From Candidatus Terasakiella magnetica (GTDB lineage: Bacteria; Pseudomonadota; Alphaproteobacteria; Rhodospirillales; Terasakiellaceae): a stretch of DNA of 64,000 nt. Position numbers and translations under genes: made by a program. The stretch covers positions 58,224-122,223 of the forward strand of contig NZ_FLYE01000023.1 in NCBI RefSeq assembly GCF_900093605.1. The letters are read 5' to 3'. The notes under the pieces were generated by a model. That model did no database searches. It saw only the letters and a program-made list of their open reading frames with translations, and was not told the origin of the DNA. Shown here in pieces: positions 24,656 to 32,734 of the stretch (its first letter is position 1; each line of letters starts with the position of its first letter).

Positions 24656-25467
24656 AAAACCTGTTTTTGCCGATCCCATAAGAACCAAGCTAAATCACGA
24701 AACGTTGCTTCTTGTTCAAGTTTACAGGCAAATAAGAAGTGTTTTTTCAGTGAGAGATGAAGTCTCTGGTCTTTTTGCATATGCTGCATGACGGATTTCA
24801 TACAGCTTTCATGTTCAAAGAGACAGGCAACGAAATGACCGTGGGGAATATTAAAGGTTTTACTGGGGCTTCCGTCTTCTAGGGCTTTAATGTGGATGTA
24901 GAGTTGCTCAATGACCCGTTTGGCATCTTTTCCCATGGAGACTTCGAGTAAAAAACAGAAGTTGCGCTCTCCTGTTTTGTAGAGTGTAACGGCATCTGGA
25001 ATGAGGGTTCCTTCGTTGCTCATCGTTATTTCCGTTTTAGATCGAAGGCCGTCTACTGGGTCGAAGTAGCGTTCAAACATGGGGCATTCATAGCCGTTTT
25101 GTTTAATCCATTGCTTAAAACTGATTTCGAAATCGAGGCAGACCAGACGGTGGAAATAGTCTCGGTGGAATAAAGTAATGTTTGATTTGGGGAACTTGAT
25201 TGGCTTTTGAAAGTTCCGGCTTTCCAATAACCGAGCCCCTTTGTGGGTTAAGAAGTGAATGGTTTTGAACTTACCTAGTTTTGGATGAACGCCAAAATGT
25301 GCTTGGCCTATCAGACGATCTCGTTCACATAGTTGTTTTAACAAATTGCTCATAGAGCGCACAGTTGTTCGCGAGCCTCCCAATCGAACCAATTGATCAG
25401 CGGTTAGAAAACGATATTCGGCTATATGTTCTAAAGCGACCAAAGCACTAATTGACAGTATACGCAT
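24643..25467 (-). CDS. Replication-relaxation (Replic_Relax) family-like protein (copy B)
   Basis: 274 residues: a winged helix at the start (HIAEYRFLTADQLVRLGG, then TVRSMSNLLKQLCERDRLI), then IHFLTHKGARLLESR, YFHRLVCLDFEI and a strand FCFLLEVSMGKDAKRVIEQL. The order of elements matches copy A at 17141. It begins 2 nt after the stop of ATPase copy B, the same ATPase-then-Replic_Relax order seen in copy A. Confidence 0.75.
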   Translation of the reverse strand: MRILSISALVALEHIAEYRFLTADQLVRLGGSRTTVRSMSNLLKQLCERDRLIGQAHFGVHPKLGKFKTIHFLTHKGARLLESRNFQKPIKFPKSNITLFHRDYFHRLVCLDFEISFKQWIKQNGYECPMFERYFDPVDGLRSKTEITMSNEGTLIPDAVTLYKTGERNFCFLLEVSMGKDAKRVIEQLYIHIKALEDGSPSKTFNIPHGHFVACLFEHESCMKSVMQHMQKDQRLHLSLKKHFLFACKLEQEATFRDLAWFLWDRQKQVFYGL

Positions 25468-25469
25468 GG

Positions 25470-27215
25470 CTATAACCCAAATTTAGCTTGGCGTTGTTCG
25501 TTCTCATCTCGGGGCTTTTTGGTTTTTACCTGTGCTGTGAGGGGGCTGTAATAAAGTGAGATTTGTTCTTTTGTGAAATCGTGCCATTGCTCGGCGTTCA
25601 TAACCCGTTCGGTTGGTTTTGAGATATTTACAGTTACGGGCTGGGCGGTATCGATTTTGAAGGAAAAGGTACCGAGCTTTAAGTTTTGTAAATCCTCAAG
25701 TTTTGCCCCCGTTTCACGCGCCATGACATTTAAGGTTTGAACGGCATTCTTTCCAGTGATTTTTACGTTTGTCACACTGAGGAAGGCTGCTTGTACTTTC
25801 GGGTCCATGTCTGAGATGAATTGGGTTGAAGCGATGAGGTGAAGGCCGTACTTACGATTTTCGCGCAGTATTTCAATAGTTGAGGGCGAAACGTAGTTCT
25901 GTACCTCATCCACAATTAGAAAAACCGGGTGTGGCTCTCCCTCTTTCAAGCATCTTTTTTGAATGTGCCCTTTGATGGAAGCGATTAAGAAACGCCCCAA
26001 GGCTTCAGAGGTTTCCGCGCCAATGGCCCCTTTGGCAAGATTGACCACGAGAATTTTGTCCTCACTCATGATACTTTCAAGCGCAATAGTCGATTTTGGC
26101 CTTGCGGTCATTTGAGCAAATACAGGGGAATTGAGCAAGCTTTGCAGCTTGGTATAAAGCGACAGTTTTGTGGTCTCGAACTTCTTTTCCAGAAATGCCT
26201 TTTCAAAGAACTTGGCGACGGCTTGATTGGGGGAACCGCAACCAGCAGCTATGAGTTCTTCATCATTTTGCAAAAAACGTTGTAGGTCGAAAAAGGTCTG
26301 TCCGCCAAGGCGCAAGAGAGTGGAGACGCAAGGATACAGCAGGGCGTGCATATTGTTGGTGAGCTCATTACCGCCAGAACCACGCAAAGTTTCTTGAAAG
26401 GTTGCGACAATTTCTTCACAGGCAAGATGGATGGAGGTGTCGCTTGTATCTGTGAGATCAAGGGGATTGAAAACTGGCAACGTATCCCCCTTTAACATGG
26501 GATCAATGTAGACCAGACGATCTGTGGGGATGTCTTTGTTCTTTGCTATTTCTCTTGCCATATTGCCTGCTGGGTCAATGACAATCACACTGCTTTCACC
26601 GTTGTTGGCGCAAGAGTTGACCAACTCTTTTAGGAAGGTCGATTTACCTGCGCCACTATTCCCTGTCAGCAAAACATGACGTTTGAGTTCATCTTCGGGC
26701 AGGTGGAAGGCGAGCGGTGATGTGAAAAAGCGACAGATTGGTAAACTCGTGGACTGCAAAAGCGAGAGGTAGCTGTTTACATCAACTTTATCCATATGCT
26801 GATAATGTTGACGAAGGCAGTTTTTAAAATCCTCTGAGAGGTGCTTTAGGTCGCTGAAGGGGTCACGCTGTTGCGCGAGATCATGTTTGAACTGACGGCT
26901 CTCTTCACGAATTAAATTTTCAGCAGATCGAGTGTCGCGTTGGTAGCTGCGATAAGCCTGAAAGATTTTGAGATAGAGATTGAAGTGAATGAAATTATGA
27001 TCTTGGGCGACCTGTTGTGTTTCTGGAAATGAGGTGCTGCTTTCAAGTAAGTTTTCAATGAGGTCAAGGTAGCGTTCCATCACATCAATAACGGCCTTTG
27101 GCCCTAATTGGATTGGCTTGAAATGTCCCACATTTAGAAAGCCAAAATGGTGAGCACCCAGGTTACCTGGATATGGAAGACCAAGGTGGTTATAGATGAT
27201 TTCTTCTTTCTTCAT
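25470..27215 (-). CDS. HerA/VirD4-type ATPase (copy B)
   Basis: 581 residues. An N-terminal helical region of about 190 residues is followed by a P-loop motor domain: Walker A GNSGAGKST, IDPAGNMAREI, Walker B VFLIVDEVQNYV and IASTQFISDM, then a C-terminal TraM-recognition-like region. No N-terminal membrane helix is obvious, unlike copy A. It would pump or remodel DNA or protein substrates as a hexamer if it behaves like relatives. It is downstream of the VWA/membrane operon with a 220-bp gap. Confidence 0.85.
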   Translation of the reverse strand: MKKEEIIYNHLGLPYPGNLGAHHFGFLNVGHFKPIQLGPKAVIDVMERYLDLIENLLESSTSFPETQQVAQDHNFIHFNLYLKIFQAYRSYQRDTRSAENLIREESRQFKHDLAQQRDPFSDLKHLSEDFKNCLRQHYQHMDKVDVNSYLSLLQSTSLPICRFFTSPLAFHLPEDELKRHVLLTGNSGAGKSTFLKELVNSCANNGESSVIVIDPAGNMAREIAKNKDIPTDRLVYIDPMLKGDTLPVFNPLDLTDTSDTSIHLACEEIVATFQETLRGSGGNELTNNMHALLYPCVSTLLRLGGQTFFDLQRFLQNDEELIAAGCGSPNQAVAKFFEKAFLEKKFETTKLSLYTKLQSLLNSPVFAQMTARPKSTIALESIMSEDKILVVNLAKGAIGAETSEALGRFLIASIKGHIQKRCLKEGEPHPVFLIVDEVQNYVSPSTIEILRENRKYGLHLIASTQFISDMDPKVQAAFLSVTNVKITGKNAVQTLNVMARETGAKLEDLQNLKLGTFSFKIDTAQPVTVNISKPTERVMNAEQWHDFTKEQISLYYSPLTAQVKTKKPRDENEQRQAKFGL

Positions 27216-27264
27216 TTTTCATTCCATTCGCGTGATTAAGAAGTGACTATGAGGTGATAACGGG

Positions 27265-27278
27265 GTGACCAAAGTCAC
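27265..27278. repeat. Short dyad GTGAC-N4-GTCAC in the gap upstream of ATPase copy B
   Basis: A 5-bp inverted repeat with a 4-nt centre lies about 50 bp upstream of the ATPase start, in a 220-bp gene-free stretch (27216-27435). It is a possible operator; nothing else stands out in the gap. Confidence 0.25.
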
Positions 27279-27435
27279 TGAAAAGGTTGTTGAAGTGGCA
27301 ATGTTTGCAAATGGTTAGCAAGGCATTGCCGGTTCAACTCCTATCGGTTTTCATACCTCTTCAGTCTCTTCCTCATATAGCTTCGTCCTCACCTTCATCC
27401 TTTCTCAAACCGACCCGTCTCTCATCCAGCAAATC

Positions 27436-28086
27436 TCAAAAATCCTTCAGGGCCTGTAAGGCCTCGGTCCGGCGCGCGTCGCGTGCGCGCTCAAACCTAT
27501 TTTCTTCTTCTTGCTTGCGGAGGAGGCGAGTGGTCTCTCTTTCTGCTTCTTCAGTCTGGTATTTGCGATGGGCAACGGCATCTCGTTTATCTTGCCTGCA
27601 TTCATCCACGTAAGATTTGGCAGACCAAAGACGGCGCAGAAAAAATACGCACAAGGTCCATGGTGAAATGGTGAGGGCAATGACTTTCCAGAAAGTACCC
27701 TTGAGAAGAAAAAACAAAAATAACAGACCGAACCAACGCCGCCAACTTGGCTTGTTCTGCCACCTTTTCTCCTTTTGCTCATCCTTCTTCTGTTGTCTTT
27801 TTCGACAAAGAACATAAGCAGAACGAGATTTTTGACCTCTAATAAAAGCCCCGGTGATAGAGAGCAAATATCTCAACAAGGCAAAGGGAGCATAAAGCGG
27901 GCATATAATTATTTTGCTGATCTTTATACAAAGCCGAAACGACCAACGGGTCCATTTGAGGGTCCGACCTAGCCAAACCGAGTGACGGATATTGTCAGCT
28001 ATTGCCAAACACCGATTGATCCCCCGCTCAAATTTTACTTTGGCATTGCGTGCTTTCTGTATATGGGGTTTCCATTTATCGAACAT
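27436..28086 (-). CDS. Basic membrane protein with charged helical tail, unknown
   Basis: 216 residues, strongly basic. Hydrophobic stretches lie near 58-78 (IIICPLYAPFALLRYLLSI) and 115-150 (GLLFLFFLLKGTFWKVIALTISPWTLCVFF). A long charged C-terminal helix follows (EAERETTRLLRKQEEENRFERARDARR). No family recognised. The start overlaps the stop of the upstream VWA gene by 11 nt, so it belongs to that operon. It is the last of four membrane or secreted proteins before ATPase copy B. Confidence 0.65.
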   Translation of the reverse strand: MFDKWKPHIQKARNAKVKFERGINRCLAIADNIRHSVWLGRTLKWTRWSFRLCIKISKIIICPLYAPFALLRYLLSITGAFIRGQKSRSAYVLCRKRQQKKDEQKEKRWQNKPSWRRWFGLLFLFFLLKGTFWKVIALTISPWTLCVFFLRRLWSAKSYVDECRQDKRDAVAHRKYQTEEAERETTRLLRKQEEENRFERARDARRTEALQALKDF

Positions 28087-29050
28087 GGATCACCTTTATG
28101 CCGTTGTACGTATTGGAAACGGCTTTCAACATGCGTTCCAACACTTTTGATCCATCTTTCAAATCTGGGAAAAATGCGTTTGAGATTGGTTTGAGGATGG
28201 TGTCTGCTTTTTTGGTGCCGACCCAATAAGAATAAATGGGAAAGGTTTTGCGAGACAGGATGCTCGCTGATTTACCATCACCTGTTTCCATACCGTCTGA
28301 TAAAACCAGAAGGGCTTTGAAATCCACATTTTGCGTTTCTAAATCGGTTATTTCTTCATGGATAGCGGATACCAAATTGGTGGAGGGGCCGTTGCCTTTG
28401 ATCTCAGAGATGGCTTTGGCGGTTTCTTTGCAGGTTTGATAGCCCTTGGTCAGGACCGTTCTAGTCTCATCAAAACGGCTGAGTTGACAGGTAACACGAT
28501 CCCCCATGCTGGATACAAAAGCCGTGGCTTGCTTTCTGACTTTATCAATCACATCGGCCATACTGCCGGAGTTATCAACCAGAACAGAAAAGCCAAGGCT
28601 GATGGCTCCTTTGTTGCCATCTTGCAGCAGGAATTGTTTGAGGCGACCGTTGTTCAATCCGGCGACACGAACGCTACCCGGTGTCAGGTTGACCAGTGGA
28701 TTACCGTCTTTGTCTCGAACAATGAAAGCCGTTCCACCATTTTTTAAGATTTTCAGAACATCGACTTTTCCATCAGCCGAGGCATAAGCGATCCCGTTAG
28801 TGCTTGCCCAATTGTTACGTGGGATTTTCTGACCATTAGGTGCGGTTGGATAAAGGCGGGATAAGTCGTCTAAGGCATCTTGGCTGGTTTGGTCATTGGC
28901 TGGAATAAACACCTGTGGGCCAACTTTTTTGAGTTCTGCCTCAACGTTGACACGCGGGGTGCCTGAACCAACAATCTTAACTGTTAGGGCGTGAGCCTGT
29001 GGCAGCGTTAAAGCGGCTGTCACAAGTAAGGTGGTGATGAAACCTTTCAT
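28076..29050 (-). CDS. Secreted von Willebrand factor A domain protein
   Basis: About 324 residues with a signal peptide (MKGFITTLLVTAALTLPQAHA). An N-terminal region of about 150 residues is followed by a VWA domain with a complete MIDAS: DNSGSM, the Thr in GPSTNL and the Asp in VLSDGMET. Such domains bind protein partners through a divalent metal. It starts one base after the stop of the upstream VWA-like gene. Export to the periplasm or surface suggests a contact or assembly role linked to the membrane proteins in the operon. Confidence 0.85.
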   Translation of the reverse strand: MKGFITTLLVTAALTLPQAHALTVKIVGSGTPRVNVEAELKKVGPQVFIPANDQTSQDALDDLSRLYPTAPNGQKIPRNNWASTNGIAYASADGKVDVLKILKNGGTAFIVRDKDGNPLVNLTPGSVRVAGLNNGRLKQFLLQDGNKGAISLGFSVLVDNSGSMADVIDKVRKQATAFVSSMGDRVTCQLSRFDETRTVLTKGYQTCKETAKAISEIKGNGPSTNLVSAIHEEITDLETQNVDFKALLVLSDGMETGDGKSASILSRKTFPIYSYWVGTKKADTILKPISNAFFPDLKDGSKVLERMLKAVSNTYNGIKVIHVR

Positions 29051-29051
29051 T

Positions 29052-29681
29052 TTAATCCACCTCCACACCCAAGTGGGAAACGCTTTCAATCACACCGAAG
29101 ATGCGGGCATTCACGCCTTTTTGTGTCATATATTGGTCCCAAATTTTCTTTTGGGTGTTTTGTGCCCAGTAAACGTTTAACGGGATATGACGTTTAGCGA
29201 TGTAGACCAGATTGAGTTCTGAAGGAATGGCTTGCGGCACATTGGCAACGTAGTCATCACAATCATTCGGTGTTGTGATGAGCGAGCTGAAAAGATGAAT
29301 TTGTGATCCCTTGACCTCATCGGCGGGAAGTTTACGCAAAACATTGACGGCAGCATGCAGGGCTTCGACCAGATTGCTACAAACAGGCTGAGCCTTCATG
29401 AAGGGAAGTACCGCAGAGATGGTGGCAGGCACTTGGCTTGCGGGTTTTTGATATTCAACAGTGGCAGAGTTACTCAAAATGATGGCGATTTCATCATCTC
29501 CAAAGAAACCGGAAGCATCAACCGATAGCTTTTGCAGCAATGCTTTTTTGGCAAGGAAGGTGCCTTGGTCTGTTTGTTGAAGTGTACCGCCATTATCCAT
29601 AATGACGATTTGGACGGCGGCTTGTGCAGAGGCGTTGAATAGAAAAAAGGCTAACAGAAAAACTAAAAAAGTGCGGGACAT
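29052..29681 (-). CDS. Secreted VWA-like protein with incomplete metal site
   Basis: 209 residues with a signal peptide (MSRTFLVFLLAFFLFNASAQA). The fold pattern resembles VWA (VQIVIMDNGGTL at the first strand, then DEIAIILSNSATVEY, VCSNLVEALHAAVNVL, SQIHLFSSLI), but the DxSxS motif is replaced by DNGGT. It may be a non-metal-binding partner of the complete VWA protein encoded immediately downstream. A small Cys pair (VCSN, NDCDD) could form a disulfide. Confidence 0.6.
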   Translation of the reverse strand: MSRTFLVFLLAFFLFNASAQAAVQIVIMDNGGTLQQTDQGTFLAKKALLQKLSVDASGFFGDDEIAIILSNSATVEYQKPASQVPATISAVLPFMKAQPVCSNLVEALHAAVNVLRKLPADEVKGSQIHLFSSLITTPNDCDDYVANVPQAIPSELNLVYIAKRHIPLNVYWAQNTQKKIWDQYMTQKGVNARIFGVIESVSHLGVEVD

Positions 29682-29683
29682 GA

Positions 29684-30553
29684 TTAATCCTCCGAAGGAA
29701 TACGAGAAAAGGGAACGACGTTGTCACGCGTAGTGACATCAACATAATCGCCATCAATGACAGGACCGGAGGTTCGACCAAAAGAAGCTTTACGACGGGC
29801 ATTGGCTTGACGGTGCAATTCGTTTTCAATAGAGATCTCATCGGCTTTTAAGCTGATACGTTCAGCTTCAGCACTTGCCAATGCTGCTTTAGCTGCACTC
29901 TGGGCGGCCTCAGATGTGCGACGATCACCCTTGATCTGACTGACATGTTCAACTTGAGACCGACCATCATTCCATTTGGTGCGTTGGTTCTTGAAAAAGA
30001 TGCGGCATTTGTCTTTGAGCAAACTGAGAAATTCTTGGCGGTGCTCATAAGCATGCTGTCCATCCATGAGATCAAGCTGGATGGCTTCATCATGCAATCC
30101 AGCCCGATAATAAGCTGCTGCCATCGCGACAGATATGGCTAAATTGACAACAAGAAGTACCCCAGATACGGCATAATTGAACAAGGGAGATGTAGTGACA
30201 GAGGTGGAGATTAAGCCGTTAACGCTTAAGGCCTCCATGCGTTCATAAACAAAGAAAACGTCGCTGACAGAAACTAAGGTGGCAAGGATGGAATAAATCC
30301 AGCCCAAACCACCGGGACCGTCAATACGGTCCGGATGAAGCCAAGATTTGGCGGCGGCATAGGTGAGAAATACGATACCGAAACTTAAGGCAGCGGAAAC
30401 ACTAACACTCGCCCATTTATCGGCTTGAAGGGCTGGCTGAACTTTAAGAGACCCGTATAGCCAGAAAACAAAGACCCAAAACATTACGAACTTAAGAGCG
30501 GCGTAGTTTTTATAGGCCTGTCGGGCTGGTGGATGTAAGAAACTGTATGACAT
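29684..30553 (-). CDS. Polytopic membrane protein with coiled-coil tail, unknown
   Basis: 289 residues with four hydrophobic segments near 20-38, 48-68, 84-102 and 125-148, then a cytoplasmic charged region with an Ala/Glu-rich helix (AAQSAAKAALASAEAERISL) and a short DGDYVDV tail. No family recognised. It is first in the VWA operon, 2 nt before the VWA-like gene and 72 bp after the LuxR gene. Its ribosome site (GGAG) lies in one arm of a small hairpin (30563-30580). Confidence 0.65.
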   Translation of the reverse strand: MSYSFLHPPARQAYKNYAALKFVMFWVFVFWLYGSLKVQPALQADKWASVSVSAALSFGIVFLTYAAAKSWLHPDRIDGPGGLGWIYSILATLVSVSDVFFVYERMEALSVNGLISTSVTTSPLFNYAVSGVLLVVNLAISVAMAAAYYRAGLHDEAIQLDLMDGQHAYEHRQEFLSLLKDKCRIFFKNQRTKWNDGRSQVEHVSQIKGDRRTSEAAQSAAKAALASAEAERISLKADEISIENELHRQANARRKASFGRTSGPVIDGDYVDVTTRDNVVPFSRIPSED

Positions 30554-30562
30554 AGCAGAACA

Positions 30563-30580
30563 CTCCAGAATTTAGTGGAG
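30563..30580 (-). promoter_or_regulatory. Small hairpin covering the ribosome site of the VWA operon
   Basis: CTCCA and TGGAG pair across 8 nt. The GGAG that should bind 16S rRNA for the 30553 start is in the stem, so translation could be restrained. The stem is only 5 bp. Confidence 0.3.
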
Positions 30581-30625
30581 CGTCCTTCATGTCAGATATG
30601 AGTTCTTATAGGTATTGGCAAAATA

Positions 30626-31399
30626 TCAGTTGACAACGCCAAATCGATTTGAGGTCGTTCTGATGTAACTCTCTTTTGGTTGGCATTTTAACCGAGATGC
30701 AATCAGATTTAAGCGATTGGTTAATGTTGAATTACTCATCTCTAATAAATGCTCAATCTCTTTGCGAGCTAGGCCGTCCGCGAGCAACCAGAGGATTTCA
30801 ATATGCTCATCTGTTAAACCTGCAAACTCTGCAATCAGGCCTTTCATTATTTGGCGATGAAGGTGGTTTACGATTTTCATTATACGTTTTTCGTGAAGTA
30901 AAAGAGTGTTTGACCAATCTTCATCATTCATAAATGTGGCTGAGAGACCTATCGCGGCAAGGCCTGTTGGATTTCCAGGGGGTAAATAATATGTTATGCC
31001 GTTGAAAATACCAAAATCTTGGTGGCATTTTTTTTCATATTCTTTTTGCTTTGGGGTAAGGGCCTCTAGTCGGTCTTCGTTCCCCCAACGTATTGAGCCT
31101 GTCTTTCCTCTAAATAGTTTGAAACCGTCTTTCAATAGGTAGTCATCTTCGAATGGCTCGTCTTCGATATACCATGCATTAAATTTATTTGTGTGACTGT
31201 TTCTCTGGAAAACGTGCTCTCGAAAATTCCCTTTCACGTCAGTAGCAGCCGCTCCATACAGAAAATTTTCAATGCCGAAAATTTTTAGGGCTTCTTTCGA
31301 TAAGTCCCATTTTTCAGCTGCATTTTTTTGTTTTTTGGCCAAATAAAAGTAATCATTTACGATTTCTTCCGCTCTATCAATTGACAAAATACGTACCAT
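30626..31399 (-). CDS. LuxR-type regulator with autoinducer-binding-like domain (LuxR solo)
   Basis: 257 residues. The N-terminal 175 residues have the Autoind_bind pattern (FLYGAAATD, FNAWYIEDEPFEDDYLL, FGIFNGITYYLPPGNPTGLAAIGLS). The C-terminal LuxR helix-turn-helix follows (LTDEHIEILWLLADGLARKEIEHLLEMSNSTLTNRLNLIASRLKC). No luxI-type synthase is in the window. It is upstream of and codirectional with the VWA operon, which suggests cell-density or signal-dependent control of that operon. Confidence 0.85.
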   Translation of the reverse strand: MVRILSIDRAEEIVNDYFYLAKKQKNAAEKWDLSKEALKIFGIENFLYGAAATDVKGNFREHVFQRNSHTNKFNAWYIEDEPFEDDYLLKDGFKLFRGKTGSIRWGNEDRLEALTPKQKEYEKKCHQDFGIFNGITYYLPPGNPTGLAAIGLSATFMNDEDWSNTLLLHEKRIMKIVNHLHRQIMKGLIAEFAGLTDEHIEILWLLADGLARKEIEHLLEMSNSTLTNRLNLIASRLKCQPKESYIRTTSNRFGVVN

Positions 31400-31495
31400 G
31401 CTTGCCTCATCGTCGTTTACTTCCGAGAGGTTAAATATATCATGATTTTATAATTTTTTTTGGAATTATGTTTTTGGGTTTATTTTCAAAGAAAA

Positions 31496-31526
31496 GGGAT
31501 GATCAAGTGTGCACCTTGATCATCCC
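31496..31526 (-). terminator. Terminator of the AlpA-like gene
   Basis: Perfect 12-bp stem (GGGATGATCAAG / CTTGATCATCCC), 7-nt loop, followed on the minus strand by TTTTC. It separates the AlpA-like gene from luxR. Confidence 0.8.
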
Positions 31527-31536
31527 ATGACCTCCT

Positions 31537-31764
31537 TCAAGAGGAGGCACTGTTGTCATCCGCTGTATCGCGTGAATTGAGCCGCTGTTGGATCCACTCA
31601 TTCACCTCTGACAGAACCCACGCCACTCGATTTGGGCCTAAATTTACCCTCCGAGGGAAATTACCAGCCGCTTCGAGCCGTGCGATATGCTGAGGCGTAT
31701 AAGGAATGCCGCAAAGGCTCCTCAATTCTTTCTTAGATACAAGCCTGTTTTCAAACTGTGACAT
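31537..31764 (-). CDS. AlpA-like small DNA-binding regulator
   Basis: 75 residues from MSQFENRL. It has a MerR/AlpA-type helix-turn-helix (VSKKELRSLCGIPYTPQHIARLEAAGNFPRRVNLGPNRVAWVLSEVNEWIQQRL). AlpA-type proteins activate excision or integrase genes of prophages and islands. The start is set by GGGAGAA 8 nt upstream; an in-frame ATG 57 bp earlier lies in a palindrome. It has its own terminator. Confidence 0.85.
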   Translation of the reverse strand: MSQFENRLVSKKELRSLCGIPYTPQHIARLEAAGNFPRRVNLGPNRVAWVLSEVNEWIQQRLNSRDTADDNSASS

Positions 31765-31782
31765 CGGATTTCTCCCAATAGG

Positions 31783-31800
31783 GAGGCATCGCGATGCCTC
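31783..31800. promoter_or_regulatory. Perfect 18-bp palindrome upstream of the AlpA-like gene
   Basis: GAGGCATCGCGATGCCTC reads the same on both strands. It lies 19-36 bp upstream of the start codon, where an autoregulatory operator or 5' leader hairpin would be expected. Confidence 0.6.
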
Positions 31801-31862
31801 AGGTCTACGACAAAGCCGCACCGGATAGGCTATTATGAGGTAGGTATCTCTTATCTTTTTGT

Positions 31863-32204
31863 CTAGGGCGTTGTTTCATTTTGAAGGGTTGAGCTTGTCT
31901 TCGGATCTGTTTTTGGACGAGTAGTATCGAAAAAATCTTTTTTAATGCTCTGGATTGATGTGGCTAAGACAACAAGTCCACTAATTAACACATATAGCTC
32001 AATTTGTTGAACTAGGCCCTTCAATTGGTCAGAAAAAAAGGCACCAACTAATACAAGGCCACCAATAACTCCTGTTGAGCTTAATATGGCTGTGACAATT
32101 TTTGACATATCAAATTCAGTTTTTGTCAGATAACAACGATAAGTGTAGATACAAATCAATAGAACGCCAAGGATTGCAGAAGGATAGATGATTAGGTTAT
32201 CCAT
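31863..32204 (-). CDS. Small membrane protein, three predicted helices, unknown
   Basis: 113 residues with helices near 3-22, 38-60 and 70-90 and a polar C-terminal tail. No family recognised. It overlaps the end of the glycine-zipper protein gene by 8 nt, so the two are cotranslated and may act together in the membrane. Confidence 0.6.
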   Translation of the reverse strand: MDNLIIYPSAILGVLLICIYTYRCYLTKTEFDMSKIVTAILSSTGVIGGLVLVGAFFSDQLKGLVQQIELYVLISGLVVLATSIQSIKKDFFDTTRPKTDPKTSSTLQNETTP

Positions 32205-32667
32205 GCTTCCCTCCTTTTTTTGATTTATTGACCGAATCTCCTAATATGGCACCAACCGCTCCACCGATAAGTGCGCCAAAGGGGCCTCCTAATGATGCGC
32301 CTAAGATTGCACCTCCAGCGGCAGCACCTATAAGTCTATCTTTGTCTTCAGGGGGAGAATTTTCAACATGGTTGAAGTGAAAATTTGATTGAGTTATTTG
32401 AGCTCCTGATGATGAATAGTCATCATGATTGAAAGCTTCAGCCGGGTATTCCCAGACATTAAATTTTAATTCGATGTCATTATTGCAATTGTCACATTCA
32501 AGGTGATGGTGTGATTCATATTCTGTTTCTTGCCCCATTTGACGTTCTTCGTGATTTATTGCTTCGAAGTCAAAATCGTTATCTTGTAATGAATGGGGCT
32601 TGCCACATTTACTACATGAAAATTCAGCTTTTCCAAAAATTTTAAAACTCAAAATGATTTCCTTCAA
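32197..32667 (-). CDS. Zinc-knuckle plus glycine-zipper protein, unknown
   Basis: 156 residues. The N-terminal half has two CxxC pairs (FSCSKCGKPH; LECDNCNNDI), likely a zinc ribbon. The C-terminal part is a glycine zipper (AAAGGAILGASLGGPFGAL, then GGAVGAILGD) that can insert into or span membranes, followed by a Lys-rich tail. The combination of a zinc ribbon with a membrane-active zipper suggests a sensor-effector design, but this is inference. Confidence 0.6.
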   Translation of the reverse strand: MKEIILSFKIFGKAEFSCSKCGKPHSLQDNDFDFEAINHEERQMGQETEYESHHHLECDNCNNDIELKFNVWEYPAEAFNHDDYSSSGAQITQSNFHFNHVENSPPEDKDRLIGAAAGGAILGASLGGPFGALIGGAVGAILGDSVNKSKKGGKHG

Positions 32668-32734
32668 ACTTATTGTTGTTGCTATCTGTCTTTGGGGTGT
32701 AGGTTTTCTTAGTTCTCAAGGGGTGTTTAAAAGG

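Noticed and set aside
27300..27360. tRNA-like 3' end (GCCGGTTCAACTCC) in the gap before ATPase copy B
   Set aside because: The flanking bases do not form a T stem or an acceptor stem.
15679..30553. A conventional conjugative element with a type IV secretion system
   Set aside because: No VirB4, VirB6, VirB8-11, pilin or relaxase gene is recognisable; only coupling-protein-like ATPases are present.
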